Source: Aselliscus stoliczkanus (Eukaryota; Chordata; Mammalia; Chiroptera; Hipposideridae). Taken from it: a stretch of 64,000 nucleotides of DNA. The notes beneath the pieces are model-generated. The model was given only the letters and a program-made list of their open reading frames with translations. It searched no databases and was not told the origin of the DNA. The translations under genes and the position numbers were made by a program. Below, one piece after another: positions 1 to 12,979 of this stretch (position 1 is its first letter; every line of letters starts with the position of its first letter). The stretch spans positions 132,560,023-132,624,022 of the forward strand of contig CM066730.1 in NCBI GenBank assembly GCA_033961575.1. The letters are read 5' to 3'.

Positions 1-143
1 ATTTTTCTTACTGTCTTGAAAGTCAGTCCAGTCAATATCCTAATTTCTTGTCCTTGAAATTACAAAGGATCCTTAAATAGGCTTCCTAAATCATAGCAGT
101 TTGCTATGTTTACCATTTTAAATGAGCATTTCCTCATCCATAA

Positions 144-146
<3 letters not shown>

Positions 147-189
<43 letters not shown>
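147..189. repeat. (TTA)n microsatellite
   Basis: About 14 perfect ATT units. Confidence 0.97.
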
Positions 190-191
<2 letters not shown>

Positions 192-1359
192 CATCCTAAG
201 TGCAGTGCAAAAGCAGAATTCCCGGTGTGCCGATCTCTATTCATTAGGTGGTACACAGGTAGGATATTCTTGCTAGATCCTCTTCTCACAGTGCTTTCTG
301 GTTTTGGCAGAGTAATTAGGTACTTCTTTCAGAAGGCACTTTCTGGGAAGGCAAGCTGCATAGACAAAAATACTGAGGAAGCACCTCTCTTTGTTTCCTA
401 GGTCATTGTTAACATCAAGATCTATTAGAAAGGATGAGTCAGGTACCTAAATGCAAAGAGAGACACTGTTCCCATGGAAGATGTTTTCAAATCTGCATGA
501 AAAGGGTATTCCAGTTCCCAGAGATAATACTAACCTGTCAGTAAATTACCTAAAAGTGTGCTCTCAAATGAATAGGATTTTAGGGATATATATTTTAAAA
601 ACAAAGGCATATTTGGGAAAACCTCTTTCTCTAAAATGAGCTTTTATCTTTTTATTATTTTTCAACCCTGTCAGCAGTCTTCTGTGAAATATGTAAGAAA
701 AAATGGCATAGTATTAATCAACAGTTAAAATTTTTAAGTGTAGATAATTATCTGTGTAAAGCCAATTAATTGTGATACTACAGAGATCATAGGAAAACTA
801 TAGCATACATGAAAATTAAATCACACTCACTCCATTTCTCTCAAAAAGATAATATTTAGGGATTCATTTTGGGTTTAAGTATGTATTTGCAAGCTGTTTT
901 ACAGAAGCAATGTTTTCCTAAATTAATATTTTAATAGTATGAGTCTAAAAATAATACAGAATGCATATCAATATGGAAAATGCTCCCAAAATAGTGGATT
1001 AGATCAAAATCGGCTAACTTAGTTGTTTCATGATTTGTTTATTTACTACATATTGTTAATTTAAAATCTTTTCATATCAGAAAAATTTAAAACGTCAGTA
1101 ATGTTAACGATTATGGCTTTTTATTTATAATGAAGAAAATAGAATTTTAACTATCAAGCCTAGCTACGAAGCTCTAGTATTAAAGAGTAACAAAAATTTA
1201 ATTTTATAAAAATATTTGACACCATCAAAACAGTGTAATCTTAGCTTATATAAAACGCAAGACTGGAGACATATTATAGGTAAGCATGCTAAGCTTTGTA
1301 GCAAAGACTTTTAAATAGAATGCATATTTTTGTAAAGTACCCTTAGTTAACTTTTTGTG
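190..1359. other. Unassigned intronic sequence
   Basis: A+T-rich. I see no exon, splice-site pair or recognisable repeat. Confidence 0.6.
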
Positions 1360-2235
1360 TCCTTTGTTTTGTTTTTAAATTTATTATACAAGATTGACCC
1401 TTTTGGTGCAGTTTTTTTTAGAAATTTAACACATATGTGGATGCATGTAACAACTGCAACAACCAGGTTATAGAGCAGTGTGTCATCCCCCAAAAAACCT
1501 CTCTTGTGATGTATCTTTGTAGTCTGATCACCTCCCACTCTTAATCCATTCCAGTCCTTCTCTATTCCTCATCACTATAATTTTATCTTCTTCATAATGT
1601 CATATATACTGATGATACAGCTTCTTTCACTCAGCATGTCTTTGAAGTTTAGACAGGATGTTACATGTATCAATAGTTCATTTCTTTTTATTGCCAGGTA
1701 GCTTTCAGGTGTATGGATACATAGCAGTTCATTTACTCATTCACCCATGGAAGGACATCTGTGCTGTTTCTAGTTCTGGACAATTACGAATACTGCCATG
1801 TATATAGGTTTCTGTGTGAATATCTGCTGTCATTCTTTTACAGTAAATACCCAGGAGTAGGCCTGCTGAGTCATATGAGTAAGAATACATTCACCTTCCT
1901 AACAAAATGTCAAACCATTTTCCAGAATGGTTGCATCATTTTGCGTTTCCATCAGCACTGCATGAGAGTCTCCAATTGCCCCTCGGACTCATCAACACTT
2001 CTTTCCAGTGAAAGGAAATGAATCTTTATCTTATTTTTTTTTTTTAATTTTAGCCATTCTAATGAGTGCAGTGGTATCTCATACCGGTTTTAGTGCACAT
2101 TTCCCCAATGGCTCATACTGATTACTCATTCATGTGCTTATTTGCTTCTTTGGTAAAGTATCTGTTCAAGATTCTTGCCCATTTTCTATTTAGATTGCTT
2201 CTTTTCCAACAATTGGGTCTTCTTTCTCCATCTGC
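1360..2235 (-). mobile_element. Old L1-type LINE fragment, ORF2 3' part
   Basis: Read on the minus strand this has the order typical of the end of L1 ORF2. The plus-strand reading shows phrases such as the reverse of the 'gaatactgccatg' and 'accattttccagaatgg' regions of old mammalian L1s (about 1780-2100). It is heavily diverged and carries stops in all frames. It could be HAL1 rather than full L1. Confidence 0.7.
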
Positions 2236-4060
2236 CCACTGACATTTACTCGGCAACGTTCTCAAATAGCTGATCCATGCATTCTGTCCAGGACTTAAAG
2301 CTGGATTCATTTGTAGAAACAGAATGGAGCATGCTTACTCCCATCTTAACCAGAAACAGAATCTTTCACAGAATAATATCAGTTATAAAATCTGAAACTT
2401 TCAAATTGGTTTCAGAGTTCATAGTCTTTATACTTTATCAACATCTTCCCAAAGCCTTGAACGCTTACATTCTTGATTTTGCTAGTTCTTTGCACGTGCA
2501 GGGCTTGCATCTTGGACCATCATCCAGAGTAACCCTCTAGCTCACTTTGCTGTAATCAGTCTTCCACGATGCCAATAGGTGGCGCTATCTATGAGAACAG
2601 CAGAAGGCGAAGGCTTTTGCGGCTGTTGAGGAAGAATGCTAGGTGACTCCCAGTTTGTATCTCTTATCCTGACCACTTTCCCAAGCAAGAGTTTCCTGTT
2701 TCCACTGCAAGCTGAGGCACCATGAATACTACTAAAGACACCTGATCGTTTTATTTCTCCTAATTTCTTTCTATATTTCTCACAATTCATACATTCTTCA
2801 AACATATACTTTCTGAGTAGGTACTGTGTGCCAAGAATATGATTCTCTATTTTCTTTAAGCCTGGATTATTGCTTGAAATTTTCATCTTTGTTATTAAAC
2901 ATAAAACCGTAATTCTAAAAGGCTTCATGTAATTTTTTCTTTATCTGGGATGTGATCAATTTCTCAATTATTTTCAATTAGCTTGTTTTGTTCATTTTGC
3001 ATTTGGTGAATCTTTATCTCTATACACATAATAAGTTTTCACTGACACAGTAGTATACTATCTGAGACAGTTTCCACCATCGGTCTGAAAACTGATTTCT
3101 TGTATATACATGTCTCACAAAAACCTCTTTGCTCTTAGAGAGTAAAGACCCTAATTTATTCTTTATGTGTTAAGCTCTTTACCTAAAACTCTTGCACACC
3201 TACAGAAAATACTTTGTGCATGCTAACTGAATGTTTAAGAACCCAGGAATATGAATTGACAGTATCTATTCATTTACCAGTATTAGTTAAATGTCAACTG
3301 TTAGGCACTGTGCTAGTCTGAAGAAAACAGAAATGAATAAACTAGAACTATGTGTGTCTTCATGGTGTTTACAGCCTAATTGCTCAACTTCCACAGCCTA
3401 ATTCTAATCATTTGAAACTTACTTGCCACCTTATTCACCTGCTTTCGTTTTAAAAGAGGTCAAAACCAGGTTCTCTTCTGTTTCCCTTAGTGCTTAGGTC
3501 CCTCTCTGTTTCACAATAGATTATCCTTATCTTCACTATCCTATAAGATTAAATATGGAGACATTCTTTGTCCAGAGTTTCTGGAGTTTTTGTTGATTTT
3601 TTTTCTTACTATACACTATCAGTCCCTATACCTTGCTCATAGCTTGCCTGTAATGTTTTTTTTTAATATTGAAGGAATGTAGATGCTATCCAGTGACACA
3701 CACCAACAAATGAAAAATAAATAAACACAACCTTTTGCTTCATCTCTTCTTGATTTCTAACTGGGGCACAGAAAATTTCTGTCCAGCTTTAGTAGTAAAT
3801 GACACGTCATTTTTTCTTTATACTAAACCAAAGTATGTCCTCAATAATGTTCTTCCATCTGTTCTAGTTCTGTCACCTGAAATTACAATGAGTAAGTCAT
3901 ATGATAGACTTTCAAAGATCTGTCCTGCAACACCTTGTTTTTTTCCATCCTACACAACTACAGCTCTTTCAGCTATTTCTTATCAATCACAGACTAGACA
4001 GGTTTTTATAACACTTAGGCTGAATCTCTGACATGCACAATAGTAATGGGAAAGGGTGCA
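2236..4060. other. Mostly unassigned intronic sequence
   Basis: No exon seen. About 3250-3390 (GTTAGGCACTGTGCTAG and following) resembles the old MIR/L2-class tail common in mammals. The remainder is unrecognised apart from the CTCF-like motif at 2572. Confidence 0.5.
2572..2586 (+). promoter_or_regulatory. Candidate CTCF site, forward orientation
   Basis: CCAATAGGTGGCGCT matches the CTCF core CCASYAGRKGGCRSY at 14 of 15 positions and has a CpG inside. It lies in otherwise A+T-rich DNA. This is a motif match only. Confidence 0.5.
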
Positions 4061-4470
4061 TTAGGCTGCTAGGTCTGTAATAATAAATTACCACAGACTG
4101 GGTGGCGTAAGCAACAGAGATGTATCATCTCACAGTTCTGGAGGCCAGAAGTCCAAAATCAAAGTGTCAGCATTGCTGGGTCCTTTTGAGAGTTGTCAGA
4201 GAAGGGTCTGTTCTGGGCCACTTTCCTTTGCTTGTAGATGGCTGTCTTCTCCTTTTGTCTCTTCACATCATCTTCCATCTATGTGTGTTTTTGTGTCCAT
4301 ATTTCCCCTTTTATATGAACACCAGCCCTACTGAGCTAAAGTCCACATTGATAACCTCATTTTAACTTGATTACCTTCGTAAAGATCCTATCTCCAAATA
4401 AGATCACATTCTAAGGTGAGAGTTAAGACTTCAACATATGAATTTGGGGAGACATAATTCAACCCATATT
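4061..4470 (-). mobile_element. MaLR (MLT1-type) LTR, 3' LTR of a partial element
   Basis: Plus-strand text shows the reversed hallmarks of MLT1-family LTRs in the right order: ACAGACTGGGTGGCGTAAGC, CACAGTTCTGGAGGCCAGAA, then CTCCAAATAAGATCACATTC, CTTCAACATATGAATTTGGG and ACATAATTCAACCCAT. It continues into MaLR internal sequence, so it is the 3' LTR of an element that reads right to left. Old and non-autonomous. Confidence 0.85.
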
Positions 4471-5905
4471 ATTCTGCCTTGTCTCTTCAAAATTCATGTC
4501 CTTCTCACATGCAAAATATATTCACCCCATCTTTATGTCTCCAAAATTGTGAATCATTCCAGCATCAACCCTAGGTCCAAAATCTCATTTAAATCATCCA
4601 AATCAGTTACGGGTAAAATGGGGAGGAAGATTCATCCTGGGCAAAGTTCCTCTCCCTTTGTGAACCTCTAAAGCCAGACGACAGCAACAACAATGGTAGG
4701 TCAGGCATAGGATAGACATTCCTGTTCCAAAACGAATAAGCTAGAAGGAAGAGAGGGATCATGGGTCCCAAGCAAGTCTAAAACCTACTAGGACAAATTC
4801 CATTAGAATTGGAGGCTTGGGAATAAACCTCTGTGGCTCAATGTTTGGTCCTCTGGGCTCACTTGGGTAGTGGTCCTGAGTAGTGGGGGTCCTGCCCTTT
4901 GGAACTGAGGAGTTGGTTCCACCCTCTGAAACTGAGGAGGAGCCCCTCCTTCTGGAACCTTGGAGAAGATGGCAGCACTTCCCTGGGCTTGTGACCTCTG
5001 GCCATTGGCCTCTGAATTGCCTTCAAGGTTATCCTTCACTTTTCTTGAAAGATAACATATGTTTGCCGCTGGATAGATCCATCAGCCTGTTTCCTGCCTG
5101 TGGACCATCAGAAGTCTCATAGCCTTGCTTCATTTCATCCTGTCTCTGTCTCCATTCTGTCTAAGCTGGCAGTGTTTCCGTTGATATAAAGTTTTCTAAA
5201 GCTTTGTTGGCCTTCTGTACAATTCACACAGAGCCAAGCCATCAGACCAAAGAGTCCACAGATCCTTCCTGATAATCACATCTCTATTCCTTACTTTTGC
5301 TGAGATGGTTGTTTGGATCCATAAGCTATCTGTCCAATTTCTTTGACAAACATTTGTCCAGCCACTCCCTGGATGTTCTCTCCAGAATATATTTTCTGTC
5401 TCTCTCTCTTTTTTTTTTCTCCTTTTTTGAAATATGAATAGGCTGAGAATTTTCCAAGTCTTCAAGTCCTGGTTACTTTTTACTTAAAAATTCCATCTTC
5501 AATTGACCTCTCCCCTATTGCATTTTTACTGTAAGCAGAAAGGAGAAACCAAGTTGTACCTCCAATACTTTGCTTAGAAATCTCCTCAGCTAAAAATCCA
5601 CATTTGTCATTTACAATTTCTCCTTTCCATCCACAAGAGAGAATTGGACATAATTTGGTCAAGTTCTTCGCCACTTTATAAAAAGGATCACCTTTCCTCT
5701 GGTGTCCAATAACATGTTCCTCATTTCCATCTGAGACCTCAGTAGAGTTCCATTAACACTCATATTTCTGCCAAGTCTCCTCAAGGAAACCTAGGCTTTT
5801 TCTACCAAGGGCTTCAAAAGTCTTCCAGTCTCTACTCACAACTCAATTCCAAAGCCACTTCTCTATTTTTAAGTGTTTTTACAGCAGCACCCCACTTGCT
5901 GGTAC
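4471..5905 (-). mobile_element. MaLR internal region (non-autonomous ERVL relative)
   Basis: This lies between two MLT1-type LTR pieces in the same orientation, as expected for an LTR-internal-LTR copy. It matches my memory of the MaLR internal consensus (the reversed part near 4480-4640 and the G+C-richer block 4850-5030). MaLR internal regions do not encode a functional reverse transcriptase. Open frames here are short and broken. Confidence 0.7.
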
Positions 5906-6085
5906 AAAAACTTGTATAGTTGACTCGGGCTTCTGTAAAGAAGTGCCACAAGCTGGGTGGTTTAAACAATACAAATTTATTGTCTCACAGTCTTGGAGGC
6001 TACAAGTCCAAAATCAAGGTGTTGGCAGAATTGGTTCCCTCTGAGGGCTTTGAGGGAAGTATCTTTTCCAGGCCTCTCTCAAGTG
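5906..6085 (-). mobile_element. MaLR (MLT1-type) LTR, truncated 5' LTR
   Basis: Repeats the end of the LTR at 4061: AAGCTGGGTGGTTTAAACAA, then CTCACAGTCTTGGAGGCTAC and AGTCCAAAATCAAGGTGTTG. Only about 180 bp are present; the rest of the LTR is missing. Confidence 0.8.
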
Positions 6086-6139
6086 GGTGGGGAACAGAAA
6101 GAGAAATAGAGAGCAAGTTGGGAAAAGGTATAGTAACTA

Positions 6140-6366
6140 GTATTTATTGAGAGCTTACGATATACTAGGCACTTTTGCATACATTACTATCGCTTTTAAA
6201 CCTCATAATACTTTTTTTAAAGTATGTAATACACCCTTTACAGATGAACAAACTGAATTACAGAAATACAGGCTGAATTACCCAAGATCATTCAGTTAGT
6301 ATGGAATCAAACCCAAAGCAAATCAAACTTCAAAATTCATGCTTGAATCCACTATACTGCATTGCC
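6140..6366 (-). mobile_element. MIR SINE relic
   Basis: Reverse MIR order is visible: TATTTATTGAGAGCTTACGA, ACTAGGCACTTTTGCATACA, CAGATGAACAAACTGAATTA, then an 'ACCCAAGATCATTCAGTTAG' block and the tRNA-related end. Confidence 0.85.
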
Positions 6367-7819
6367 AAGGAAAAATTTGAAGGGAACATATACATATGCT
6401 CTAAATATAAAGAAAGTCCACTGTATAACAGCCTATTAACTCCTACTATGGTATACCCTGAAACTGGAATTGCTTCTCTATAAAAGCCGTGTTTCAGGAC
6501 AAAATAAAATAATTTGAATATGCAACAAAAATTATCAATTTCACCCAGATCACCCAGACAGCAACTAATTTCACAAAACATTATTTTTAAAAAATAATTT
6601 TGTATGAATGTGTCCTTCTCAGTTTTAAGTCAGCTTTGGAAGGGAAGACATCAGCTTAATGTGCCTCAGCATAGTCATTCATTTGTAACTCAAAAATTAG
6701 AATTGATCTGACCTTCAAGTGCTGTTATAAACAAGAAATTTTTCTCATATACCTCCTTTTCTTTCTGATCTTAAATATTAAAGATCGTAATATTCTCCTA
6801 TGATTCTATTTCTAGAGTGTTTTAGCTCCTAATAGACAGTCCTGTGACTAACGTTTGGGAATTTGAGGGTTGGAGCAGTAATTCTCTTCATTATCATTAT
6901 TATGAACAATGTTTTGCTATGAAATCTGTACTAATCCTGCAAGTTCTGGGCTCAGATTTTAAACTGTTTCATTTGTGCTCCACTAGCTATCACCAATATT
7001 TTCAGTTTGGTTTTGGTAATTTAGAAATTTTAGAAGTGGGAGACCAAAGTCTTCATGATTCTGCTTTTGTTTATCATCTTCAAATTTTTTTTCTTTCTTT
7101 AGAGTGCAGGTCCACTTTTAGCAGATACTCTAAGGTGCCACATCACACAGATCCCCAAAGTAAAATCTAGGGGTTCTTTAATTCCTTCTCCCAGTCTGTG
7201 CTAGCACCAGTTCTTGGTTTAGTTTTCTGGATTTCCAGACAGATTTTGAGATTCAGTGGGTACAGAATCCACTAAAATTAGTGGGCACCACTTGTCCAAC
7301 ACACAGAAGGCAAAGAAAATTTCATCTTCATAAAAATATAAACAAACTCAAAATAAAGCATATTGAGAACATAAATGAGACTCAAATGAAAAAAAAGGAA
7401 TGCCCTTCCCCCTCTGTAGCAGGAGTTTATATTCTAAAATCACAGCCTACGATTATGGCTGTGTATTCATTTCCATCAGATTATTTTTTACAGATAGGAA
7501 AATGTGCCTCTTAAGGCAGAGATCCAAATTTCTGAATCGTGACAGCAACAGCTGAAGACTAAAGATAGCTAGTCAAAACAGCATTTTCTGTACATTTTCA
7601 GTTGTTCAAAACGCAGTTACAGTACATTATGTATGAAATATATTGTTTTAACCCTGCGATGCCTCTACTGGGAAAAAGATTTATGACAGAAAATATTATT
7701 GCATGCCTACATTATACACTCATCTTTTTCTAATGTAATATTTTTAAATGTATTTTATACAGATGTATATAATCTTTATCCACAAAACGTTCCTATTTTA
7801 AATAAATGCCGAATTTACA
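6367..7819. other. Unassigned intronic sequence
   Basis: A+T-rich with short runs of ATT. No exon or repeat that I can name. Confidence 0.55.
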
Positions 7820-8155
7820 CATGGCCCGCCCTGTGGCTAAGCACACTTGCCTCAGGGGCTACTTGCTTTACCTCTACCTGAAAAGCTCTCCTCCAAATCT
7901 TTCTCCCATGCCCTATAGACTTTCCCTATAATTACTCTATATAAAACAGCACAATCCTTCCCCTTACTTTGTTCATCTTTATTTTTCTAAGAGCAGCTCT
8001 CACTCTTCCAACATTGTTCTGATCTGCCACTCCCACTAGAATAAAAGTTCCATCAGAAAAGAGATTTTTACTTTTATTTACCACACTGACTCCAGCACCT
8101 CAACCAGGGCCTGGTATACAATAGGTGGGTCATAAATGTCAGCTTATAAATAAAG
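7820..8155 (+). mobile_element. L2 LINE 3' fragment
   Basis: Has the L2 tail order: CTCTACCTGAAAAGCTCTCC, a CACTCCCACTAGAATAAAAG block, then CTCAACCAGGGCCTGGTATA and AATAGGTGGGTCATAAATG. Confidence 0.8.
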
Positions 8156-9944
8156 GTCACTTAGGTAAACTGCAAGAGCATTTACCTGTGCTCCCATGAA
8201 GCACCATCTGTCTCCTTCTCAGTCTCCTCCACCAAGGCCTTACGCCACTTCATTCTTACAGCTAAAGAGATGCTGAGAGACACAAGTGGAATGACAGCCC
8301 AAAGGTGAGGATAAGACTTGTCCTGAATTCACCATCACTAAGGGCCTTTTAGCCACGGGAAGTCTAACCATCACTATGCCCAGGAATATCGCAATCATCT
8401 GTGGCTTAGCCTGAACACTTCTTGCTAGAGAGAAGGCAAGGCAGACATGAACTTGTGACCCTCCTGAAGAGTAGCTGAACTGCCACCCAGCAGGATCTGC
8501 TCGTTCAGATAACATAATGGTAACTCTGTGTAGAGAGCGTGATTCACAGGAGAAACAGGAGCTCTGCACGGGCAGGGAGGCAATCTCTCCGGAATACTAC
8601 ATGACACAAAGGCTTTCTTTTCCTTTCACATGAGGAGCAAGCAATTTGGGGGACGGTAACCTCCCTAAGTGCCATAACATGTCCCTTAGGTGGGAAGACC
8701 TATGATGTGTGAATTGCTTTTTTTTTTTTCTTTCTGGAGTGAAGTTCCAATAAGGAGCTTCATTTTGGTATAAAGTACTTAAAATGTCCTTTGAGCTTGA
8801 TTTTCAGTTTTTTGCAGCTCAATAAATATTGGTTAAAGGTGATGATAATAAAAACTAGAGAAACATTTCAAATACAACTGAGTTAGGTGGCCAAAAGTAT
8901 TTATTAAAGGGAGAATGTTTAATGGGATTTTGAAGAATACCTATTAAAAACCCAGATGTATATAAAAGAATGAAATGCCAAGGTGAGAGGCACTTGAATC
9001 CATATAAAATCCTAAATGACTCACTAGTCAAAACATTGAGCTTGTTGTCAAGATTTGTAATAAGCATAGTAATTCTCCTTTCAATTCTAAACTATTTGTA
9101 TAGTCCATAAACACTGCAGTATAATTAGGAACTATTTTGCCATAGATAACATCATATTTCCTAGGGTACTCTTGATGTTTTTTTTTAAGATTGCTAAACA
9201 CAAAAATACAGCACTTTATAGAAGAAAGTCTGTATGTGAAAATACTTATGTGGAAACAAATTAAACCCTTGTTAAATTGAAGAGCTATCAAGTAGGAGAA
9301 GAACCTAAGTGAATGAATTATTTATCAGGATCCTGTGCACAGCTAGCTTCTTCATCATCATAGGGCAATTCCTCCAAGCTTTCTGTTTCTCCGGCCCTGG
9401 CCTGTAAGATGTAAATGGTCCATAGCAAGTATTTTGCAGGATAATTCATGTAAATTAACAAAATACAATTTAAAATGTAAATGGCATTGCATTTACAATG
9501 CAACGTGGCATAAATATTTGAATAATACACTCCCTTGCAGAATCTAAAAAGTATTATACACATTATCACTGTCATTTTAAAGCAGTCCCTGTAAAGGGAA
9601 ATTCCCAGCTCCATGTGATCCTCAGCTATTATACACAGTCCTCTGCTAGTTTACCAGTTGTCTACTTTCCCGAACTTAAATAAAGAAAAACTTTCTCCTC
9701 AGGGCCTGAGGCAAGGTTTTCAAAGCAAGGAACAACTATTTTTAGAACAATTTAAAGTGAGCTTTTAAAGATTAGAAAATGTGACATTTCTTGGAAGAAA
9801 GAGCAAGAACAATACAATGCTATCTCCGTCTCCCTGTAGTATCCAGAGTAATGGTAGACTTTTTTTTTCCAATTACAAAGTACAAAAATATATACAAAGG
9901 GAAGAAAAATTTGTTGAGGGGTTACCTTTATGAAATGCTTGGAA
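8156..9944. other. Unassigned intronic sequence
   Basis: No exon or confident repeat. There is a T-run near 8720. Confidence 0.5.
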
Positions 9945-10085
9945 TATCTCATGTAATGCTTAAAATAATTCCATGAGGTTTTATTGCAGAGAAAATTTCA
10001 TAGAGAAAAATTTGAGGCTCAGATATCTTGAGACACTTACTCAAAGTCAAAGAACTAGTAATGATGCCCCATGCCTTTTCTGTCT
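9945..10085 (-). mobile_element. MIR SINE relic (partial)
   Basis: Pattern AATAATTCCATGAGGTTTTA, then TTTGAGGCTCAGATATCTTG and ACTCAAAGTCAAAGAACTAG follows reversed MIR ('gaggctcagagagg...ccaaggtcacacagc'). Confidence 0.65.
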
Positions 10086-10111
10086 GTAATTTTTTGTTCT
10101 TTTCATTATGC

Positions 10112-10306
10112 CAGTGGTTATCCAAGTGTGATTCCATAATTGGCACCACCAGCACGAGTTGGGGTTCTATTTCTTAAAGCAGGTTCTGGGCTTGCTCTTA
10201 AAGACTGTTACCCTCTGGATGGGAAAGCCTAAGAGTCGGACCCAGCAATGTGCTTTAACAAGTCTTCAGGTGATTGTGATATATCCCAATGTTTGTGAAC
10301 CATTCT
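10112..10306 (-). mobile_element. MER5A-type hAT-Charlie relic
   Basis: Begins CAGTGGTTATCCAAGTGTG and ends TTTGTGAACCATTCT, which are degenerate terminal inverted repeats. The middle has GGACCCAGCAATGTGCTTTA and AACAAGTCTTCAGGTGATTG of the MER5A consensus in reverse. The 195 bp length fits MER5A. Confidence 0.85.
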
Positions 10307-10829
10307 ACCAAGTTTTCAGAGTTGATCACACGGAATTCTAACATATAATGAAACCAAAAGAAAAAATAAAAGGCAGAATTCTGTAGTCAGCAGGTCAGAT
10401 TTCCTAAACACAGATTTGCAGGGCTACAGGGATTGGCCTTGAGTTAATACAGATATCCTAAAACTCAGAAATGCTCAGGTTAATATGATAAATAGGCTGC
10501 ATTTAGTGGGAAAGAACACCATGATCAATTAGCAATGGGTCAGGGAGAAGGGAATGGCAGCTCCCACGCAGTGTAGTAATCAACTGTGAGCATCTCTAAT
10601 TATTCTAACATCTGAATACTTCCTATATAAGGAGCCAATTCAAAGATAGTTTTAGAGATTAGGGGCCCATTAGAAATAACAGCAAGAACTTAATATAGAA
10701 TTGGGTTGAAGCCATTTATGATAATTACAAGTGCAGTTTTATTTATTGTAGTTGGACACACCAGTTATTGATAATATCTCTCAAGAACATCTTTGAGTTG
10801 ATTAAAAACCTTCTATTGGAACCTTAAAT
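10307..10829. other. Unassigned intronic sequence
   Basis: No exon or repeat recognised. Confidence 0.5.
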
Positions 10830-11315
10830 GCATATCACTATGGGAAAGAAGTCAACCTGAAAAGGCTACATATTCCATGATCCTAATTATATGACATTCT
10901 GGAAAAGACAAAATTATGAAAGTAAAAAGATCAGTAGTTGCCAGAGGTGGGGTAAAGAGGAGAGATGAACAGGCAGAGCACAGAGGATTTTTAGGCAGTA
11001 AAAACACACTGCGTGATATTATAATGGTGGATATATGTCATTATACACTTGTCCAAACACATAGAATGTGCAATACCAAGAATGGACCTTAAGGTTAACT
11101 ATAGACTTTTGGGGTTGATTATGATATGTCAGTGTAGGTTCATCCTTGGTTAAAAAAAAAATGTACCTTCTGCAAGTGATGTTGATGGCAGAGAGGCTGT
11201 GTGTGTGTGTGTGTGTGTGTGTGTACCGTGCGCATATGGGAAACCTTGTACCTCTTTCTTAAGTTTGTTGTATACCTAAAACTACTCTAAAAAAATAATA
11301 AAGTCTTCAAAATAA
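10830..11315 (+). mobile_element. Old L1 3' UTR fragment with (TG)n
   Basis: Contains the L1M-type 3' end order: a 'tccatgatcctaattatatgacattctgg'-like segment (10873-10900), ATCAGTAGTTGCCAGAGGTG, and an end in CTCTAAAAAAATAATAAAG. A 27 bp (TG)n tract lies at 11198-11224. Confidence 0.75.
11198..11224. repeat. (TG)n microsatellite
   Basis: Perfect dinucleotide run inside the L1 relic. Confidence 0.97.
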
Positions 11316-11660
11316 AGTGTTCTATTACAGCCATATCTAGGAAGCAGATCTCTAAAGAACTCAGGAAAGAGGGCTATGTTGATCTAGAATTTCCACCTTT
11401 GTGACATAAAAATTATTCCAGCACTACATTTCTGTGCTACAAAGGTTTTGCATGTTTTATATCAGGATTGTTTCAGATTTGTTTGATGTGTGAATGTGTC
11501 TATCTCCCCATCTAAACTGTGGCAAGCTTCTTCGAAGACAGAGATCTTATTTTGTTTCTCTTTGTGTCCTTCCACAATATCTTCCTGCAATCTTTTGTTC
11601 ATAATAGCACCTCAATATTCACAAACAAGTAAATTAACAAAAAAAAAGAAAATAGCTATC

Positions 11661-11866
11661 AATTCCTAAGTGTCTACTGTGTTCTAGTAGCTGTGCAAAC
11701 ATTATAATCACTTTGCACAATATGTATTTTTATTTCCCATTGTGCACTTAAACTCATGTTCTGAAAGGTAAGGTTTAAAGCTGAGAACCAGTAATTCATG
11801 AAGGCTTTATTCAAACCTAGCTTTGTCTCACTCCAAAGTTCTTTCTCTAAAAATCAATTACTCTAC
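11661..11866 (-). mobile_element. MIR SINE relic
   Basis: Reversed MIR: TCCTAAGTGTCTACTGTGTT, then ATTATAATCACTTTGCACAA, and the 'TTCAAACCTAGCTTTGTCTC' block near the tRNA-related end. Confidence 0.8.
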
Positions 11867-12737
11867 AAAATAGAGTATGTATTTATGATTTTACATATAA
11901 ACATATATACATATAGATATAAATATAAAAATAGCCACTGAGATTGAATACCTATATTAGTAAACCAACATTCATTATTATCTATGAATTGAGGCATTTC
12001 TCTGTCACTCATTCACCTTCAGTTTAGTTCTGTGGAAGTGGGACTACATTAAGAAATAATTCTGTGTGGCTTTCCAATTCATGAAATATTCCAGAGCTGA
12101 TATTTTTTCCAATACTATCAATTAGCTAATGTTCAAAGCTGGGTAGCTGTGGGTTTTCCTGATAAAAACAGAAGGGATAGGTTTTCAGCCAAGGGAACAC
12201 TTTGCTCCTAGAACTTTACCTAAATGAAATGAAAAGAATGTACAAGAAAAAATATTCACTAGACTAGAAATTGTCTCAGGCAACCATTTGCCACATTCAA
12301 CTCTATGCATGACAACACAAAGTAGCCATTCAATAAACGTTTAGTTCTAGAGGAGTTAAAAACAATCCAGTGTGTTATTTTCTCCTCTCTTTACTGAAAA
12401 GGTCAGAAGACTAATTGTTATAGTACAATTGCATCTAGAGATGAAAAAATTCTGACGATACTGTCCAGAAAGAGCCATGCAGAAAAAGTAAGTAAATCAG
12501 AGTATATCAGATAGGATGTGATCATCCCTTACACATTTCCCTCCACTGCCACTACTTTTCGGTAAATAGCACAGACCTTCAGGTTATTCTGGTTCACCTA
12601 ATTCCACGTGCACCAATTGAAGAATATTATCATAGTTTGGCCAAAGCTACTTTCTATCCCAGAAAGACTGAGCTAAAAATTACAAATTGTTCCTTCTTCA
12701 GGAAAATGTTCAGCTTTACCACACCTCTTCTCAAATA
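11867..12737. other. Unassigned intronic sequence
   Basis: A+T-rich. No exon or named repeat seen. Confidence 0.5.
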
Positions 12738-12745
12738 ATCTAGAC

Positions 12746-12979
12746 CAGGGGTTGGCAAACTGCGGCTTTTGAGCCACATGCGGCTCTTTGGGTATGTACG
12801 TGTGGCTCTGAAGTAAAATTGAAAATGAAAATAAAACTATCACAGTTCCATTTATAAAATGTTTAAAGGATATGATTCACATAATGGTGATTTCATTTGT
12901 TTTATGGCTCTCGAATAATTTTTAAATTGTTGTGAGGGACAGGATTGGCTCTTCTGTCTCAAAAGTTTGCCGACCCCTG
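12746..12979. mobile_element. Non-autonomous hAT DNA transposon, both ends preserved
   Basis: Starts CAGGGGTTGGCAAACTGCGG and ends AAGTTTGCCGACCCCTG, a clear inverted-repeat pair. It is flanked by an 8 bp target duplication, ATCTAGAC (12738-12745) and ATCCAGAC (12980-12987), differing at one base. The interior repeats GTGGCTCTG/GCGGCTCTT-like words and has no coding capacity. The 8 bp duplication and CAGGGG end define the hAT superfamily. The preserved ends suggest it is younger than the MER5 relics nearby. Confidence 0.92.

Noticed and set aside
2542..2928. 128-codon open frame on the minus strand
   Set aside because: No family signature and no splice sites around it. The CTCF-like motif falls inside it.
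4061..6085. Possible intact endogenous retrovirus
   Set aside because: MaLR elements are non-autonomous, the 5' LTR is truncated and frames are broken. No intact retroviral gene is present.
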